From Pseudoflavonifractor phocaeensis (GTDB taxonomy: Bacteria; Bacillota; Clostridia; Oscillospirales; Oscillospiraceae), in the NCBI RefSeq assembly GCF_016901955.1, contig NZ_JACJLC010000020.1:1-48952 (forward strand): a stretch of 48,952 nt of DNA, written 5' to 3'. This document shows, piece by piece, positions 24,891 through 33,414 of this stretch (positions are counted from its first letter, which is position 1; every line of letters starts with the position of its first letter). The notes below the pieces were generated by a model, which was not told the origin of the DNA, ran no database searches, and was given only the letters and a program-made list of their open reading frames with translations. Both the position numbers and the translations under genes were made by a program.

Positions 24891-24949
24891 CCCCTTCATC
24901 CGTCATTTGCTCCGCAAATGCCACCTTCCCCCCAGTGGGGGGAAGGTCA
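24891..24949 (+). repeat. CCTTCCCCCC-family intergenic repeat, copy a
   Basis: A CCCCTTCATCCG lead-in and a TTTGC/GCAAA arm, then CCTTCCCCCC (24924-24933) pairing with GGGGGGAAGG (24937-24946). Related copies lie at 28017-28066 (same orientation), 34294-34349 and 48874-48924 (inverted). Confidence 0.8.
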
Positions 24950-24952
24950 TGC

Positions 24953-24989
24953 GGGCGGATGATATCCGCCCCTACGATATCTCCTATCT
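24953..24989 (+). repeat. GTAGGGGCG-family intergenic repeat, copy a
   Basis: GGGCGGAT (24953-24960) pairs with ATCCGCCC, followed by CTACGATATCTCCTATC. The last 23 bp (24967-24989) are identical to 30869-30891. Confidence 0.75.
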
Positions 24990-25006
24990 CATCCCTGTCT
25001 CCTCGG

Positions 25007-25036
25007 TTGACAAGGTCGGAGGGAGCGGGATATACT
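25007..25036 (+). promoter_or_regulatory. Sigma-A promoter of the ABC exporter gene
   Basis: TTGACA (25007-25012), an 18-base spacer and TATACT (25031-25036). The ATG at 25069 follows with AGGAG as ribosome binding site. Confidence 0.75.
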
Positions 25037-25068
25037 ATAAGGTAACGGATTTTTGAGAGGAGACCGAC

Positions 25069-26826
25069 ATGACCCATACCAAAGATTTCAAAAGCCGGGG
25101 GTATCTGAGGATATTCGCCTCCTATTACAAGCCCCACTGGAAGCTCTTCCTGCTGGACATGGTGTGCGCCCTGTGTATCTGCCTGGTGGACCTGCTCTTT
25201 CCCATGGTATCCCGGGCGGCCATGCAGGATCTGCTGCCCAATAAGCTGTACACCGCCTTTTTCGCCGTCATGGCCGCTCTGGCCCTGGCCTATGTGCTGA
25301 AAGGTGTTTTTTACTTCATCGTCACCTACTGGGGCCACCTGCTGGGGGTGCGGATGGAGGCGGACATCCGCCGGGACCTGTTCACCCATATGCAGGATTT
25401 GTCCTTCGCCTTTTACGACAAAAACCGCACCGGCCAGCTGATGAGCCGGGTCACCGGCGACCTCTTCGAGATCACCGAGCTGGCCCACCACGGCCCCGAG
25501 GACCTGTTTATCTCCTCGGTGACCATTCTGGGAGCCTTCGGCATCATGCTCACCATCCGGTGGCAGCTGGCTCTGGTGGTGTTTGCCGTCATCCCTATTT
25601 TCATCCTCTTCACCTCCCTCACCCGGAAAAAGATGATGAAAGCCTCCATCGAGGTGAAGGCCAAGCTGGCGGGGATCAACGGAGAGGTGGAGTCCTCCAT
25701 CTCCGGCATGCGCACCGCCAAGGCCTTCGCCAATGAGGACGCCGAGAGCGCCAAGTTCAACGCCGCCAACGACCAGTTCCGGGGGGCCAAGCGGGGCTAC
25801 TACCGGGTGATGGCCTTCTACCAGTCGGGAATGGAGTTTTTCATGGGTATCCTGTCGGTGGTGGTCATCGCCTTCGGCGGCTTCCTCATCATGAAGGAGC
25901 AGATGGACTTCATCGACCTGACCACCTTCGCCCTGTACGTCACCACCTTTATTACCCCCATCCGCAAGCTGTCCGCCTTTGTGGAGCAGTTCATGCAGGG
26001 CATGGCGGGCTTCAAGCGGTTCGTGGAGCTGATGCGGGTGGAGCCCGACATCCAGGACGCCCCCGACGCCCGGGAGCTCACTGGGGTGAAGGGGGACATT
26101 CTGGTGGACGACGTGACCTTCCGGTATGAGTCCTCCCCCGAGCCGGTGCTGGAGCACGTCACCCTCCACGTCAGCCCCGGAGAGACGGTAGCGGTGGTGG
26201 GCCCCTCGGGAGGCGGCAAATCCACCCTGTGCCAGCTCATCCCCCGGTTCTACGACGCCACCCAGGGCCGGATCCTGGTGGATGGCCAGGACGTGCGGGA
26301 GCTGAAGCAGCACTCCCTCCGGGCGCAGATCGGCATCGTCCAGCAGGACGTGTTCCTCTTTGCCGGCACCATTTACGACAACATCCGCTATGGCCGGCCT
26401 GACGCCACCGAGGCCGAGATCGTGGAGGCCGCCAAACGGGCGGAGATCTACGACGATATCATGGAGATGCCCAACGGCTTCCAGACCCAGGTGGGAGAGC
26501 GGGGCGTCATGCTCTCCGGCGGTCAAAAGCAGCGGGTATCCATTGCCCGTATCTTCCTGAAAAATCCTCCTATCCTCATTTTGGACGAGGCCACCTCTGC
26601 CCTGGACAGCGTTACCGAGGCCCGCATCCAGTCCGCCTTTGACGCCCTGGCCGTGGGCCGCACCACCCTCATCATCGCTCACCGGCTGTCCACCATCCGC
26701 TCGGCCCACCGTATCATCGTCATCGACGGCTGCGGCATCGCCGAGGAGGGCACCCATCAGCAGCTGATGGAACGGAATGGCGAATACGCAAAGTTGTATC
26801 AGGCGCAAAAATCAGTTTCCGTATAA
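25069..26826 (+). CDS. ABC exporter half-transporter (MsbA/BmrA-like)
   Basis: 585 residues. Residues 1-320 form a six-helix type I exporter membrane domain. The nucleotide-binding domain has Walker [10 protein letters not shown] (about 378-386), Q-loop [10 protein letters not shown], signature LSGGQKQR, Walker [13 protein letters not shown] and switch AHRLST. One fused membrane and ATPase part implies a homodimer or a heterodimer with an unlinked partner. The export substrate (lipid, drug or peptide) is not readable. It has its own promoter, is divergent from the XRE membrane regulator, and shares a transcript with the metallophosphoesterase 16 bp downstream. Confidence 0.93.
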   Translation: MTHTKDFKSRGYLRIFASYYKPHWKLFLLDMVCALCICLVDLLFPMVSRAAMQDLLPNKLYTAFFAVMAALALAYVLKGVFYFIVTYWGHLLGVRMEADIRRDLFTHMQDLSFAFYDKNRTGQLMSRVTGDLFEITELAHHGPEDLFISSVTILGAFGIMLTIRWQLALVVFAVIPIFILFTSLTRKKMMKASIEVKAKLAGINGEVESSISGMRTAKAFANEDAESAKFNAANDQFRGAKRGYYRVMAFYQSGMEFFMGILSVVVIAFGGFLIMKEQMDFIDLTTFALYVTTFITPIRKLSAFVEQFMQGMAGFKRFVELMRVEPDIQDAPDARELTGVKGDILVDDVTFRYESSPEPVLEHVTLHVSPGETVAVVGPSGGGKSTLCQLIPRFYDATQGRILVDGQDVRELKQHSLRAQIGIVQQDVFLFAGTIYDNIRYGRPDATEAEIVEAAKRAEIYDDIMEMPNGFQTQVGERGVMLSGGQKQRVSIARIFLKNPPILILDEATSALDSVTEARIQSAFDALAVGRTTLIIAHRLSTIRSAHRIIVIDGCGIAEEGTHQQLMERNGEYAKLYQAQKSVSV

Positions 26827-26842
26827 GAAAGGAGTGTCAGCC

Positions 26843-27958
26843 GTGGGACAGATGGCCAGAATTGAGCGGCCCCAGCTGCCGCCGGGGCGGCGGGTGCTGG
26901 TGCTCAGCGACGTCCACGGCTGCCTGGGCCTGCTGAAAGGGGTGCTGGACCAGGCGGGGTACGGCCCCGACGATATCCTCATCTTTCTGGGGGACCTGGT
27001 GGAAAAGGGACCGGACAGCCTGGCCACGCTCCGATGGCTCATGGACCTGGCCGCCCGGCGGACGGTGTATTTCGTCCGTGGGAACTGCGACGACCTAGCG
27101 GTGGAGTTTGTAAAGCACCCCGCCGTCCGGCCGGAATTTTTTCACCACTACCTCAACATCTGGCGGGATCGGAGCCTGCTGCTTCAGATGGGGCGGCTGG
27201 CGGGCTTTCTGACCCACGGACCGGAGGATCTGCCCGGCCTGCGGCAGGTGATCCTGGCCCACTACCAGCCCGAGCTGGCCTTCCTGGACGCCATGCCCCA
27301 CGTGCTCCTCACTCCTGACTATCTGTTCGTCCACGGGGGCGTGCCCGACGAGGACAAGCTGAACGAGACGCCCGCCTGGACCTGCATGAAAAATGACTTT
27401 TTCCTGGACCAGGGCCATACCTTCCGCCGGTGGTGTGTGGTGGGTCACACCCCTGTGACCCTCTACCGGCCGGAGATCCCCGCCAGCCGGCCTCTGGTGG
27501 CGGAGAGGCCCCGCATCGTGTCCATCGACGGGGGCTGCGGCCTCCAGCCCGACGCCCAGCTCAACGCCCTGGTGCTCCCCCAGGCCCCCGGCGGAGCTTT
27601 CACCTGGTTTGCCTATGACGGCCTGCCCGCCGCCGTGGCCCTGGACGGCCAGGAGGAAAGCCCCTCATCGGTAAACATCCGCTGGGGCCACAACCTGGTG
27701 AAGGTGGCGGAGCGGGGAGAGGCCCTGTGCCGCTGCTTCCACCCGGAGAGCGGCCGGCTGGTGGACATTCCCACCGGATTCCTGTACGCCTCCCCCCAGG
27801 GGACCCGGTGCAAAGAATCCACCGACTACCGGCCGAAGGTGTCCCCCGGAGACCGGCTGTCGGTGATCTGGCAGGGAACAGACCGGGCCCTGGTGAAAAA
27901 GGACGGGGTCACCGGCTGGTACTTTGGCCGGCTGGAGCCCGTGCGCGAAAAACCGTGA
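26843..27958 (+). CDS. Metallophosphoesterase (PrpE/PP2A-like)
   Basis: 371 residues from GTG 26843, with AAGGAG 9 bases upstream; the frame is open further back only within the ABC gene. Calcineurin-fold metal motifs are visible: SDVHGCL (about residue 21), GDLVEKGPDS, FVRGNCDD, and later VHGG and VGHTPV. This resembles PrpE-type bis(5'-nucleosyl)-tetraphosphatases or small Ser/Thr phosphatases. The last 110 residues (SPSSVNIRWGHNLVKV...VSPGDRLSVIWQGTDRALVKKDGVTGWYFG) look like an added SH3-like pair. Substrate unknown. Confidence 0.85.
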   Translation: MGQMARIERPQLPPGRRVLVLSDVHGCLGLLKGVLDQAGYGPDDILIFLGDLVEKGPDSLATLRWLMDLAARRTVYFVRGNCDDLAVEFVKHPAVRPEFFHHYLNIWRDRSLLLQMGRLAGFLTHGPEDLPGLRQVILAHYQPELAFLDAMPHVLLTPDYLFVHGGVPDEDKLNETPAWTCMKNDFFLDQGHTFRRWCVVGHTPVTLYRPEIPASRPLVAERPRIVSIDGGCGLQPDAQLNALVLPQAPGGAFTWFAYDGLPAAVALDGQEESPSSVNIRWGHNLVKVAERGEALCRCFHPESGRLVDIPTGFLYASPQGTRCKESTDYRPKVSPGDRLSVIWQGTDRALVKKDGVTGWYFGRLEPVREKP

Positions 27959-28016
27959 CGTGGGAGCGGACATCGTCCTCCCAGTGCTGCCCGCCCGGTG
28001 TCAACCAGCGACAGGA

Positions 28017-28066
28017 CCCCTCATCCGGCTCTGCGGGCCACCTTCCCCCCTGTGGGGGGAAGGTCA
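28017..28066 (+). repeat. CCTTCCCCCC-family intergenic repeat, copy b
   Basis: CCCCTCATCCGG, then CCTTCCCCCC (28041-28050) pairing with GGGGGGAAGG (28054-28063). The rest of the 27959-28115 gap holds no ORF or other signal apart from the next repeat. Confidence 0.8.
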
Positions 28067-28082
28067 TGGCTCCGTCCAGCTG

Positions 28083-28106
28083 CGTAGGGGCGGATATGAT
28101 CCGCCC
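28083..28106 (-). repeat. GTAGGGGCG-family intergenic repeat, copy b
   Basis: CGTAGGGGCGGAT followed by ATCCGCCC forms a short hairpin. It is the reverse orientation of copy a at 24953. Confidence 0.7.
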
Positions 28107-28113
28107 GCCCATC

Positions 28114-28150
28114 CGCAAAAAAAGGCCGCTGCCTGTGGCAGCGGCCTTTG
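28114..28150 (-). terminator. Intrinsic terminator of the 62-aa membrane protein gene
   Basis: Read leftward, AAAGGCCGCTGCC and GGCAGCGGCCTTT form a 13-bp stem with a 4-base loop, followed by TTTT. It lies directly after the gene at 28161-28349. Confidence 0.85.
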
Positions 28151-28160
28151 CAGTAAATGG

Positions 28161-28349
28161 TTACTCCTCCCAGTCGGCGAAGTCCACGTCCTCCATGGCG
28201 CAGTCGTCGTCGCAGCCGGAGATCATGCTCTTGCCCTTGCAGAGCAGCTCCATGATCTTATCCCAGTATGCGACCACGGCGTAGATCACCGCGCCCAGCG
28301 CGGCCAGAGCGGCCAGCATCTTCACGATCAGAAAGAAATATTTTTTCAT
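28161..28349 (-). CDS. Small single-span membrane protein, function unknown
   Basis: 62 residues from ATG 28349 (AGGAGG about 8 bases upstream). MKKYFFLIVKMLAALAALGAVIYAVVAYW is one transmembrane helix. A short basic KGKSM stretch follows, then a strongly acidic end with two cysteines (GCDDDCAMEDVDFADWEE). No family recognised. It stands alone, with its own terminator, divergent from the yloU gene. A reading frame reaching to 28499 exists but has no start signal. Confidence 0.7.
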   Translation of the reverse strand: MKKYFFLIVKMLAALAALGAVIYAVVAYWDKIMELLCKGKSMISGCDDDCAMEDVDFADWEE

Positions 28350-28460
28350 AGTCCAGACAGCCTCCTTTTGGTTGGTACACAAAATGCTGATGGGTACAGT
28401 GTACACGTTTCTGTGGAAAAATACAAGTGCGAGGTCATACTTTACCGAAACTTTTTTCCC

Positions 28461-28489
28461 TTGTATTTTGGGCAAAAATAGAATACAAT
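28461..28489 (+). promoter_or_regulatory. Sigma-A promoter of yloU-fakA operon
   Basis: TTGTAT (28461-28466), a 17-base spacer and TACAAT (28484-28489), about 80 bp before the yloU ATG. Confidence 0.75.
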
Positions 28490-28567
28490 AAAAGGACAAT
28501 CAGTGGAATTCCCCCTGCTACGGCGGGGATCGCGGGTACACACCCCAGGAAAGGAAGGGACGCGTCT

Positions 28568-28918
28568 ATGAAGCTGCAAACAGAACTGGGCGAGATCACC
28601 ATCAGCAGCGAGGTATTTACCAACATCACCGGCGCCGCCGCCACCAACTGCTACGGCGTGAAGGGTATGGCCGTGCGCTCCAAGCGGGATGGCCTGGTCC
28701 ACCTGCTCCGCCGGGAGTCTATGGGCAAGGGCGTCAAGGTCACCTACAACGAGGATTCCTCCGTCTCCATTGAGCTGCACATTATTGTGGACAACGGCGT
28801 CAACCTGATGGCGGTGAGCCGTTCCATCATGAGCGAGGTCCGCTATATCGTGCAGCGCACCACCGGCGCCACCGTGCGCAGCGTGGATGTTTGCATCGAC
28901 TCCATGGTCATCGGCTGA
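28568..28918 (+). CDS. yloU: Asp23/Gls24 family protein (YloU-like)
   Basis: 116 residues, with ELGEITISSEVFTNITGAAATNCYGVKGM at the start and the alternating VKVTYNEDSSVSIELHIIVDNGVNLMAVSRSIMSEVRYIVQ of the Asp23/Gls24 (DUF322) fold. The family is linked to envelope stress; YloU itself is of unknown role but is nearly always next to yloV/fakA, as here (32 bp apart). The ATG at 28568 is preceded by AAGGAAGGG; the frame upstream is AT-rich promoter DNA. Confidence 0.9.
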   Translation: MKLQTELGEITISSEVFTNITGAAATNCYGVKGMAVRSKRDGLVHLLRRESMGKGVKVTYNEDSSVSIELHIIVDNGVNLMAVSRSIMSEVRYIVQRTTGATVRSVDVCIDSMVIG

Positions 28919-28950
28919 CGGGCCGTCCATCGAAAGGAAGGAACACAGAC

Positions 28951-30621
28951 ATGAGAGAGCGTATTGACGGAGCGTCTTTCGCCCAGGCCATCATCCATGC
29001 CGCGGCCGCCATCAACGTGCAAAAACAGCATATCAACGAGCTGAACGTATTCCCCGTTCCCGACGGCGACACCGGCACCAATATGGGCCTGACCATCGCC
29101 ACCGCCGCCGCCGAGCTGAAGAAAAAGCAGCCCCGCACCGTGGGGGAGGCCACCGCCACCACCGCCTCCGCCCTGCTGCGGGGGGCCCGGGGCAACTCAG
29201 GGGTCATCCTGTCCCTGCTCTTCCGGGGCTTCTCCAAGGCAGTGAAGGACAAGGTGGAGATCGACGGCCGGGATCTGGCCATCGCCCTGGACTTTGGCGT
29301 GGCCGCCGCCTACAAGGCCGTCATGAAGCCCGCCGAGGGCACCATCCTTACCGTCTCCCGGCTGGCTGCCGCCCGGGCCGCCGACGCCGCCCGCAATTCC
29401 CCCAACGATCCGGAGGGCGTGCTGGAGGCCGCCATCGCCGAGGGGCAGGTGGCTCTGGAGCACACCACCGAGATGAACCCGGTTCTGAAAAAAGCCGGGG
29501 TGGTGGACGCTGGCGGCGAGGGCTTCCTGGTGATCCTCCGGGGCATGCTGGACTCCCTGCGGGGAGAGCCGCTGCCCGAGGGGGCCGAGGAGAGCAAGGC
29601 CGAGCAGAAGACCGACTATGCCGCCATTGCCGCCGAGGAGATCACTTTTACCTTTGACACGGTGTTCATCGTCCGTAAGACCACCAACAAGGAGCTGACC
29701 TCCTTTGAAGCCTATCTGAACAGCATCGGCGACAGCCTGGTCATCGGAGAGGACGACGACTGCTTCAAGGTCCATGTCCACACCGACATCCCCGGCGCCG
29801 CCCTCACCGAGGCCCAGAAGTACGGCACCCTGGAGCTGGCCAAGATCGAGAACATGCGCACCCAGGCGGAGGATCTGGCCGCCGGACGGCACATCCAGAG
29901 CACCGACGACCTGGAGGACGACCACCAGGAGGAGAAGGGCCGGGTCATCGCCGCCCCCGAGAAGAAGTACGGTGTGGTCACCGTGGCCGCCGGCGAGGGG
30001 CTGGCCGCCGTGTTCAAGGACCTGGGGGCCGACGGGGTCATCAGCGGAGGGCAGACCATGAACCCCTCCACCGACGACATTATGAAGGAGATCGACGCCA
30101 CACCGGCGGAGATCGTCTTTGTGCTCCCCAACAACAAGAATATCATTATGGCCGCCGAGCAGTGCGTCCGGCTGGCCGAGGGCAAGCAGGTGGTGGTGCT
30201 CCCCACCAAGTCCATCCCCCAGGGCATCTCCGCCCTGATGGTCATGGACCCGGAGGCCTCTCAGGAGGACAACGTGGCCGCCATGACCGAGGCTTTGAGC
30301 AAGGTCACCACCTCTGAGATCACCTACGCCGCCCGGGACTCCGACTTTGACGGCTTTGCCATCAAGCGGGGAGACTACCTGGCCCTCACCGAGCACCAGC
30401 TCTTTGGCACCGACCGGAAGATCGAAAAGCTGCTCCGCCGCCTGGCTGAGGCCGACGCCCAGCAGTCCGCCGAGTTCATCAACATCTTCTACGGAGAGGA
30501 CGTGTCCGAAAAGGAGGCCCAGAAGGCCCTGGAGCTCTTTACCCAGTGCTGCCCCAATGCCGAGATTACCCTGCTGGCGGGCGGTCAGCCGGTGTACTAC
30601 TATATGATCTCCGCCGAATAA
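28951..30621 (+). CDS. fakA: Fatty acid kinase catalytic subunit FakA (YloV, DAK2 domain)
   Basis: 556 residues. The N-terminal DhaL/DAK2 kinase domain shows NVFPVPDGDTGTNMGLT (metal and ATP binding) and GGARGNSGVILSLLFRGF. The middle and C-terminal DegV-like region has VHVHTDIPGAALTEAQKYGTL and VLPNNKNIIMAAEQ. FakA phosphorylates fatty acids bound to DegV-type FakB proteins, feeding them into phospholipid synthesis. It starts at ATG 28951 with AAGGAAGG upstream. A candidate FakB (DegV) gene is about 1.2 kb away on the other strand. Confidence 0.92.
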   Translation: MRERIDGASFAQAIIHAAAAINVQKQHINELNVFPVPDGDTGTNMGLTIATAAAELKKKQPRTVGEATATTASALLRGARGNSGVILSLLFRGFSKAVKDKVEIDGRDLAIALDFGVAAAYKAVMKPAEGTILTVSRLAAARAADAARNSPNDPEGVLEAAIAEGQVALEHTTEMNPVLKKAGVVDAGGEGFLVILRGMLDSLRGEPLPEGAEESKAEQKTDYAAIAAEEITFTFDTVFIVRKTTNKELTSFEAYLNSIGDSLVIGEDDDCFKVHVHTDIPGAALTEAQKYGTLELAKIENMRTQAEDLAAGRHIQSTDDLEDDHQEEKGRVIAAPEKKYGVVTVAAGEGLAAVFKDLGADGVISGGQTMNPSTDDIMKEIDATPAEIVFVLPNNKNIIMAAEQCVRLAEGKQVVVLPTKSIPQGISALMVMDPEASQEDNVAAMTEALSKVTTSEITYAARDSDFDGFAIKRGDYLALTEHQLFGTDRKIEKLLRRLAEADAQQSAEFINIFYGEDVSEKEAQKALELFTQCCPNAEITLLAGGQPVYYYMISAE

Positions 30622-30628
30622 AACCGGA

Positions 30629-30668
30629 TAAAAAAAGCTGCCGCTTGGTGAAAGCGGCAGCTTTTTTA
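30629..30668 (+). terminator. Terminator of yloU-fakA operon
   Basis: AAAAAAGCTGCCGCTT and AAGCGGCAGCTTTTTT form a long stem around a short GGTGA loop, ending in a T tract. Confidence 0.9.
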
Positions 30669-30700
30669 TTGCCAGGATCGGAAACGAGACGGGGACCGCC

Positions 30701-30891
30701 GGGCGGACGATATCCGCTCCTACGCGCCCAATTCGTCCGTAGGGGCGGGTCCCAGACCCGCCCGACGTGACGAGGTGGGGATCGGCGCGGCGGGCCGCCG
30801 GGGACGCCGGCCCCTACGACAGCTGCCGCGACGGGGCGGCCAACGTATCGCCGGGCGACCACAAGGGTCGCCCCTACGATATCTCCTATCT
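30701..30891. repeat. Cluster of GTAGGGGCG-family repeats
   Basis: Several degenerate copies are lined up: GGGCGGACGATATCCGC at 30701, a GTAGGGGCGGGTC...GACCCGCCC hairpin near 30738, a CGGCCCCTACGAC piece near 30815, and GGGCGAC...GTCGCCC from 30853 ending in the 23-bp block 30869-30891 identical to 24967-24989. No gene lies in the 30669-30909 gap. Confidence 0.7.
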
Positions 30892-30909
30892 TCTAACTCC
30901 TGACTCCAT

Positions 30910-31854
30910 TCACCCTTTCCGGGCAGCCAGAGACACCCAACCCTTTTCCTCCCGGCGGCGGAACACCTTCAGGCCGTTGCGCTCCAGGGCGGCCTGGACC
31001 TCTCCGGCCCGGGTATCAATGATGCCGGAGCACAAAAACACCCCGTCCTCTGTCAGGTAATCCCCCGCCTTGGCGGACAGGGGAATGATCACATCGGCCA
31101 CGATGTTGGCCAGCACCAGGGGATACCGCTGCCGGCCCAGCTCTGCGGCCAGGGCCTTGTCAGACAGCACATCCCCCGCCCGGACGGTATACCGGTCCTT
31201 TCCAATGCCGTTGAGGGCGGCGTTTTCATAGGCCACGTCGGCGGCCTTGGGGTCGATATCCACCGCAACGGCGGCGGAGGCCCCCAGGTTGAGAGCGGCA
31301 ATGGACAAAATACCGCTGCCGCAGCCCAGGTCCAGCACCGGCTGGCCGGGGACGGTGTACTCCTCCAGCCCCATGAGACACAGCCGGGTGGAGGAGTGGC
31401 TGCCGGTGCCGAAGGTGAGCCCCGGGTTCAGGTACACCGGCACCTTGCCCTGGGGCATTTCCTGGCCCCGCTCCCACTCTGGCACGATCCACAGCCGTTC
31501 TCCCACCGCCATGGGCTTATAATATTTCTGCCAGCTGTGGGCCCAGTCGTTCTCCCCCAGCACGGCGGTGGAATAGGGCAGATCCACGCCCTCCATCCAC
31601 TGGACCAGCTGGGCCCGGCCGTGAGCGTCGTCGGTGACATAGAACTTCACCCGGCACACGCCCCGCATCCGCTCCAGCAGCTCCTCGTCCACATAGTCCC
31701 AATATTGCCGGTTTTGCTCCAGAAACTGCTTGAAATCCTCTTCGTCCTCGATGGAAAACCCGTTGACCCCGTTGCCGGTGAGCCGGGCGCACAGAGCCTC
31801 CAGCCCGGCCCGGGGGGTGTCCACCGTGACCTCCAGCCACTTGATATCCTCCAT
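30910..31854 (-). CDS. prmA: Ribosomal protein L11 methyltransferase PrmA
   Basis: 314 residues. The N-terminal substrate-binding part (WLEVTVDT..) is followed by NPGLTFGTGSHSSTRLCL and the SAM motif VLDLGCGSGILSIAA. NIVADVI (the NxxA-type catalytic segment) follows. It methylates L11 of the large ribosomal subunit. Its ATG overlaps the DegV stop (TGATG), so it is the last gene of the DUF1836-DegV-PrmA operon. Confidence 0.94.
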   Translation of the reverse strand: MEDIKWLEVTVDTPRAGLEALCARLTGNGVNGFSIEDEEDFKQFLEQNRQYWDYVDEELLERMRGVCRVKFYVTDDAHGRAQLVQWMEGVDLPYSTAVLGENDWAHSWQKYYKPMAVGERLWIVPEWERGQEMPQGKVPVYLNPGLTFGTGSHSSTRLCLMGLEEYTVPGQPVLDLGCGSGILSIAALNLGASAAVAVDIDPKAADVAYENAALNGIGKDRYTVRAGDVLSDKALAAELGRQRYPLVLANIVADVIIPLSAKAGDYLTEDGVFLCSGIIDTRAGEVQAALERNGLKVFRRREEKGWVSLAARKG

Positions 31855-32726
31855 CAGCGTTTACTCCCCAGGAAGAACAGGGCCACGGTGCCCGGCCCCG
31901 AGTGGGCGCCGATCACCGGTCCCACATAATTGATGATGACGGTCTCCACCCCAAAGCGTTGCCGCACGTCCTGGGCCACCTTCTGGGCGTCAGCCAGGCA
32001 GTCGCCGTGGCTGATAAAAATAACCTGGTCCTTCAAATCCAGGACGGTCTCCTCCATGTGGTCCACCAGAGCCTTCAGGGAGGCCCCCCGGCCCCGGGCG
32101 GTGCCCACCTTGATGAGATGCCCCTCGTCGTCCACATGCATCACCGGCTTGATGGACAGCATGGTACCCAGCACAGCGGTGGCCGCCGAGATCCGGCCCC
32201 CCCGCTTGAGGAACATCAGGTCATCCACAGTGAACCAGTGGCACAGGTTCAGCTTGTGCTCCTCCACCCAGGTCCGGACCTCCTCCAGGCTTTGGCCCGC
32301 CTTCCGCCGCTGGGCGGCGTACCACACCAGCAGGCCCTGGCCCAGGGAGGCGCACAGGGTGTCCACCACCGCCACCGTCCGGTCAGGATACTGCTCGGAC
32401 AGGTCGTGGGCGGCGATCCGGGCGGAGTTGCAGGTGGTGGACAGGCCGGAGGAAAAAGCCAGCACCAGCACGTCCTTCCCCGCCTTCAGGATGGGCTCAA
32501 TGGCGTCAGTATAGTCCCCCACGTTGATGGCGGAGGTGGTGGCCAGCCCTCCATCCCGCAGCCTCTGGTAGAATTTGGCCGGGTCCATCTCCCGGTTGTC
32601 CGGCCAGTTGCGATAGGTCTTTTCCTCCATGGTGAAGGACAGGGGGAGCACCTCCACCTCCAGCTCTGCCACCAGTTCCGCCGACAGATCGGCGGAGGAA
32701 TCGGTTAAAATCACATAATCTGCCAT
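31854..32726 (-). CDS. DegV family fatty acid-binding protein (FakB-type)
   Basis: 290 residues starting MADYVILTDSSADLSAELV at ATG 32726, with AGGAGG upstream. The DegV pattern is clear: TDSSADL, ATTSAINVGDY, LAFSSGLSTTCNSARIAA, the hydrophobic pocket lid and ISHGDCLADAQ near the end. DegV proteins bind one fatty acid and present it to FakA. The fatty acid preference is not readable. Upstream is the DUF1836 gene (42-bp gap); downstream is prmA (1-bp overlap). Confidence 0.92.
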   Translation of the reverse strand: MADYVILTDSSADLSAELVAELEVEVLPLSFTMEEKTYRNWPDNREMDPAKFYQRLRDGGLATTSAINVGDYTDAIEPILKAGKDVLVLAFSSGLSTTCNSARIAAHDLSEQYPDRTVAVVDTLCASLGQGLLVWYAAQRRKAGQSLEEVRTWVEEHKLNLCHWFTVDDLMFLKRGGRISAATAVLGTMLSIKPVMHVDDEGHLIKVGTARGRGASLKALVDHMEETVLDLKDQVIFISHGDCLADAQKVAQDVRQRFGVETVIINYVGPVIGAHSGPGTVALFFLGSKR

Positions 32727-32768
32727 ATTATCAATAACCTCCTGTGATATCCTCTCTCGATAATACAA

Positions 32769-33305
32769 TCAGGACTTGCCTTTTTGCTTCTTCTCCGACT
32801 GGGGCTCCTTGGCCCGCAGCAGCTCCAGGATCCGCTGGCAGGCCAGTTTGTCCGCGTAACTGCGCAGGGCCAGGGACATGGCCAGGCCGGGCAGGTCCTC
32901 CTCCGCCGCCAAGGGATCCAGGGAGCCGGAGGTCACATCCAGGGCCCGGTCCAGCTCCATACGGAACAATTCATACATCTCCCGGGACTCATGGCCCCTG
33001 GCCGCCGCCGCCAGCAGCAGGCCCGCGTCCTTCACCGACAGCACCTGCTTCAATGCGCACAAGGCGGTGAGGTAAGCCAGGTGGGTGCGGGAGTATCGTT
33101 TGCCCTCCGCCCGGGGCATGGCCCCATCCTTAATATAATTGTTCACCATAGCGGAGGTAAGGGCCTCCCCCTCGCCGTAGTGGATGAGCTGTCGGGGCAT
33201 ATAGTTGATGAGCTGATCCATATACAGGCCGATGTCGGGGAAGCCCTCCCACTCCACCGGGCGCTCCCGCTCCAGCCGTTCCTTCAGCTCGCTGATCTCC
33301 TCCAT
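32769..33305 (-). CDS. DUF1836 domain protein (MerR-like HTH predicted)
   Basis: 178 residues with GFPDIGLYMDQLINYMPRQL and LTSAMVNNYIKDGAMPRAEGKRYSRTHLAYLTALCALKQVLS, the DUF1836 core. This reads like a MerR-type winged helix in which MVNNYIKDGAMP is the recognition part. The C-terminus is helical with a basic tail. Probably a transcriptional regulator, perhaps of its own operon (DegV, PrmA). The start overlaps a GGGGGACC site. Confidence 0.85.
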   Translation of the reverse strand: MEEISELKERLERERPVEWEGFPDIGLYMDQLINYMPRQLIHYGEGEALTSAMVNNYIKDGAMPRAEGKRYSRTHLAYLTALCALKQVLSVKDAGLLLAAAARGHESREMYELFRMELDRALDVTSGSLDPLAAEEDLPGLAMSLALRSYADKLACQRILELLRAKEPQSEKKQKGKS

Positions 33306-33332
33306 ATCAGGTCCCCCTTTCTGGTTTTCATA

Positions 33333-33362
33333 ATCATATGATGTGGTTTTTCCATTATTATA
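33333..33362 (-). promoter_or_regulatory. Extended -10 promoter with downstream palindrome before DUF1836 gene
   Basis: Read leftward, TGATATAAT is an extended -10 (TATAAT complement of 33357-33362). The perfect 10-bp palindrome ATCATATGAT (33333-33342) lies just downstream of the expected start of transcription, a place where a bound repressor would block initiation. Confidence 0.55.
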
Positions 33363-33414
33363 TCACAGGCACTTTGGGGAAGTAAAGGGTCATTGGCCCC
33401 CCAAGAAAGAACGA

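Noticed and set aside
24808-26808. 666-residue leftward frame over the ABC exporter
   Set aside because: It is Gly/His/Val-rich, typical of the antisense frame of a GC-rich gene, and the exporter on the other strand has all its motifs.
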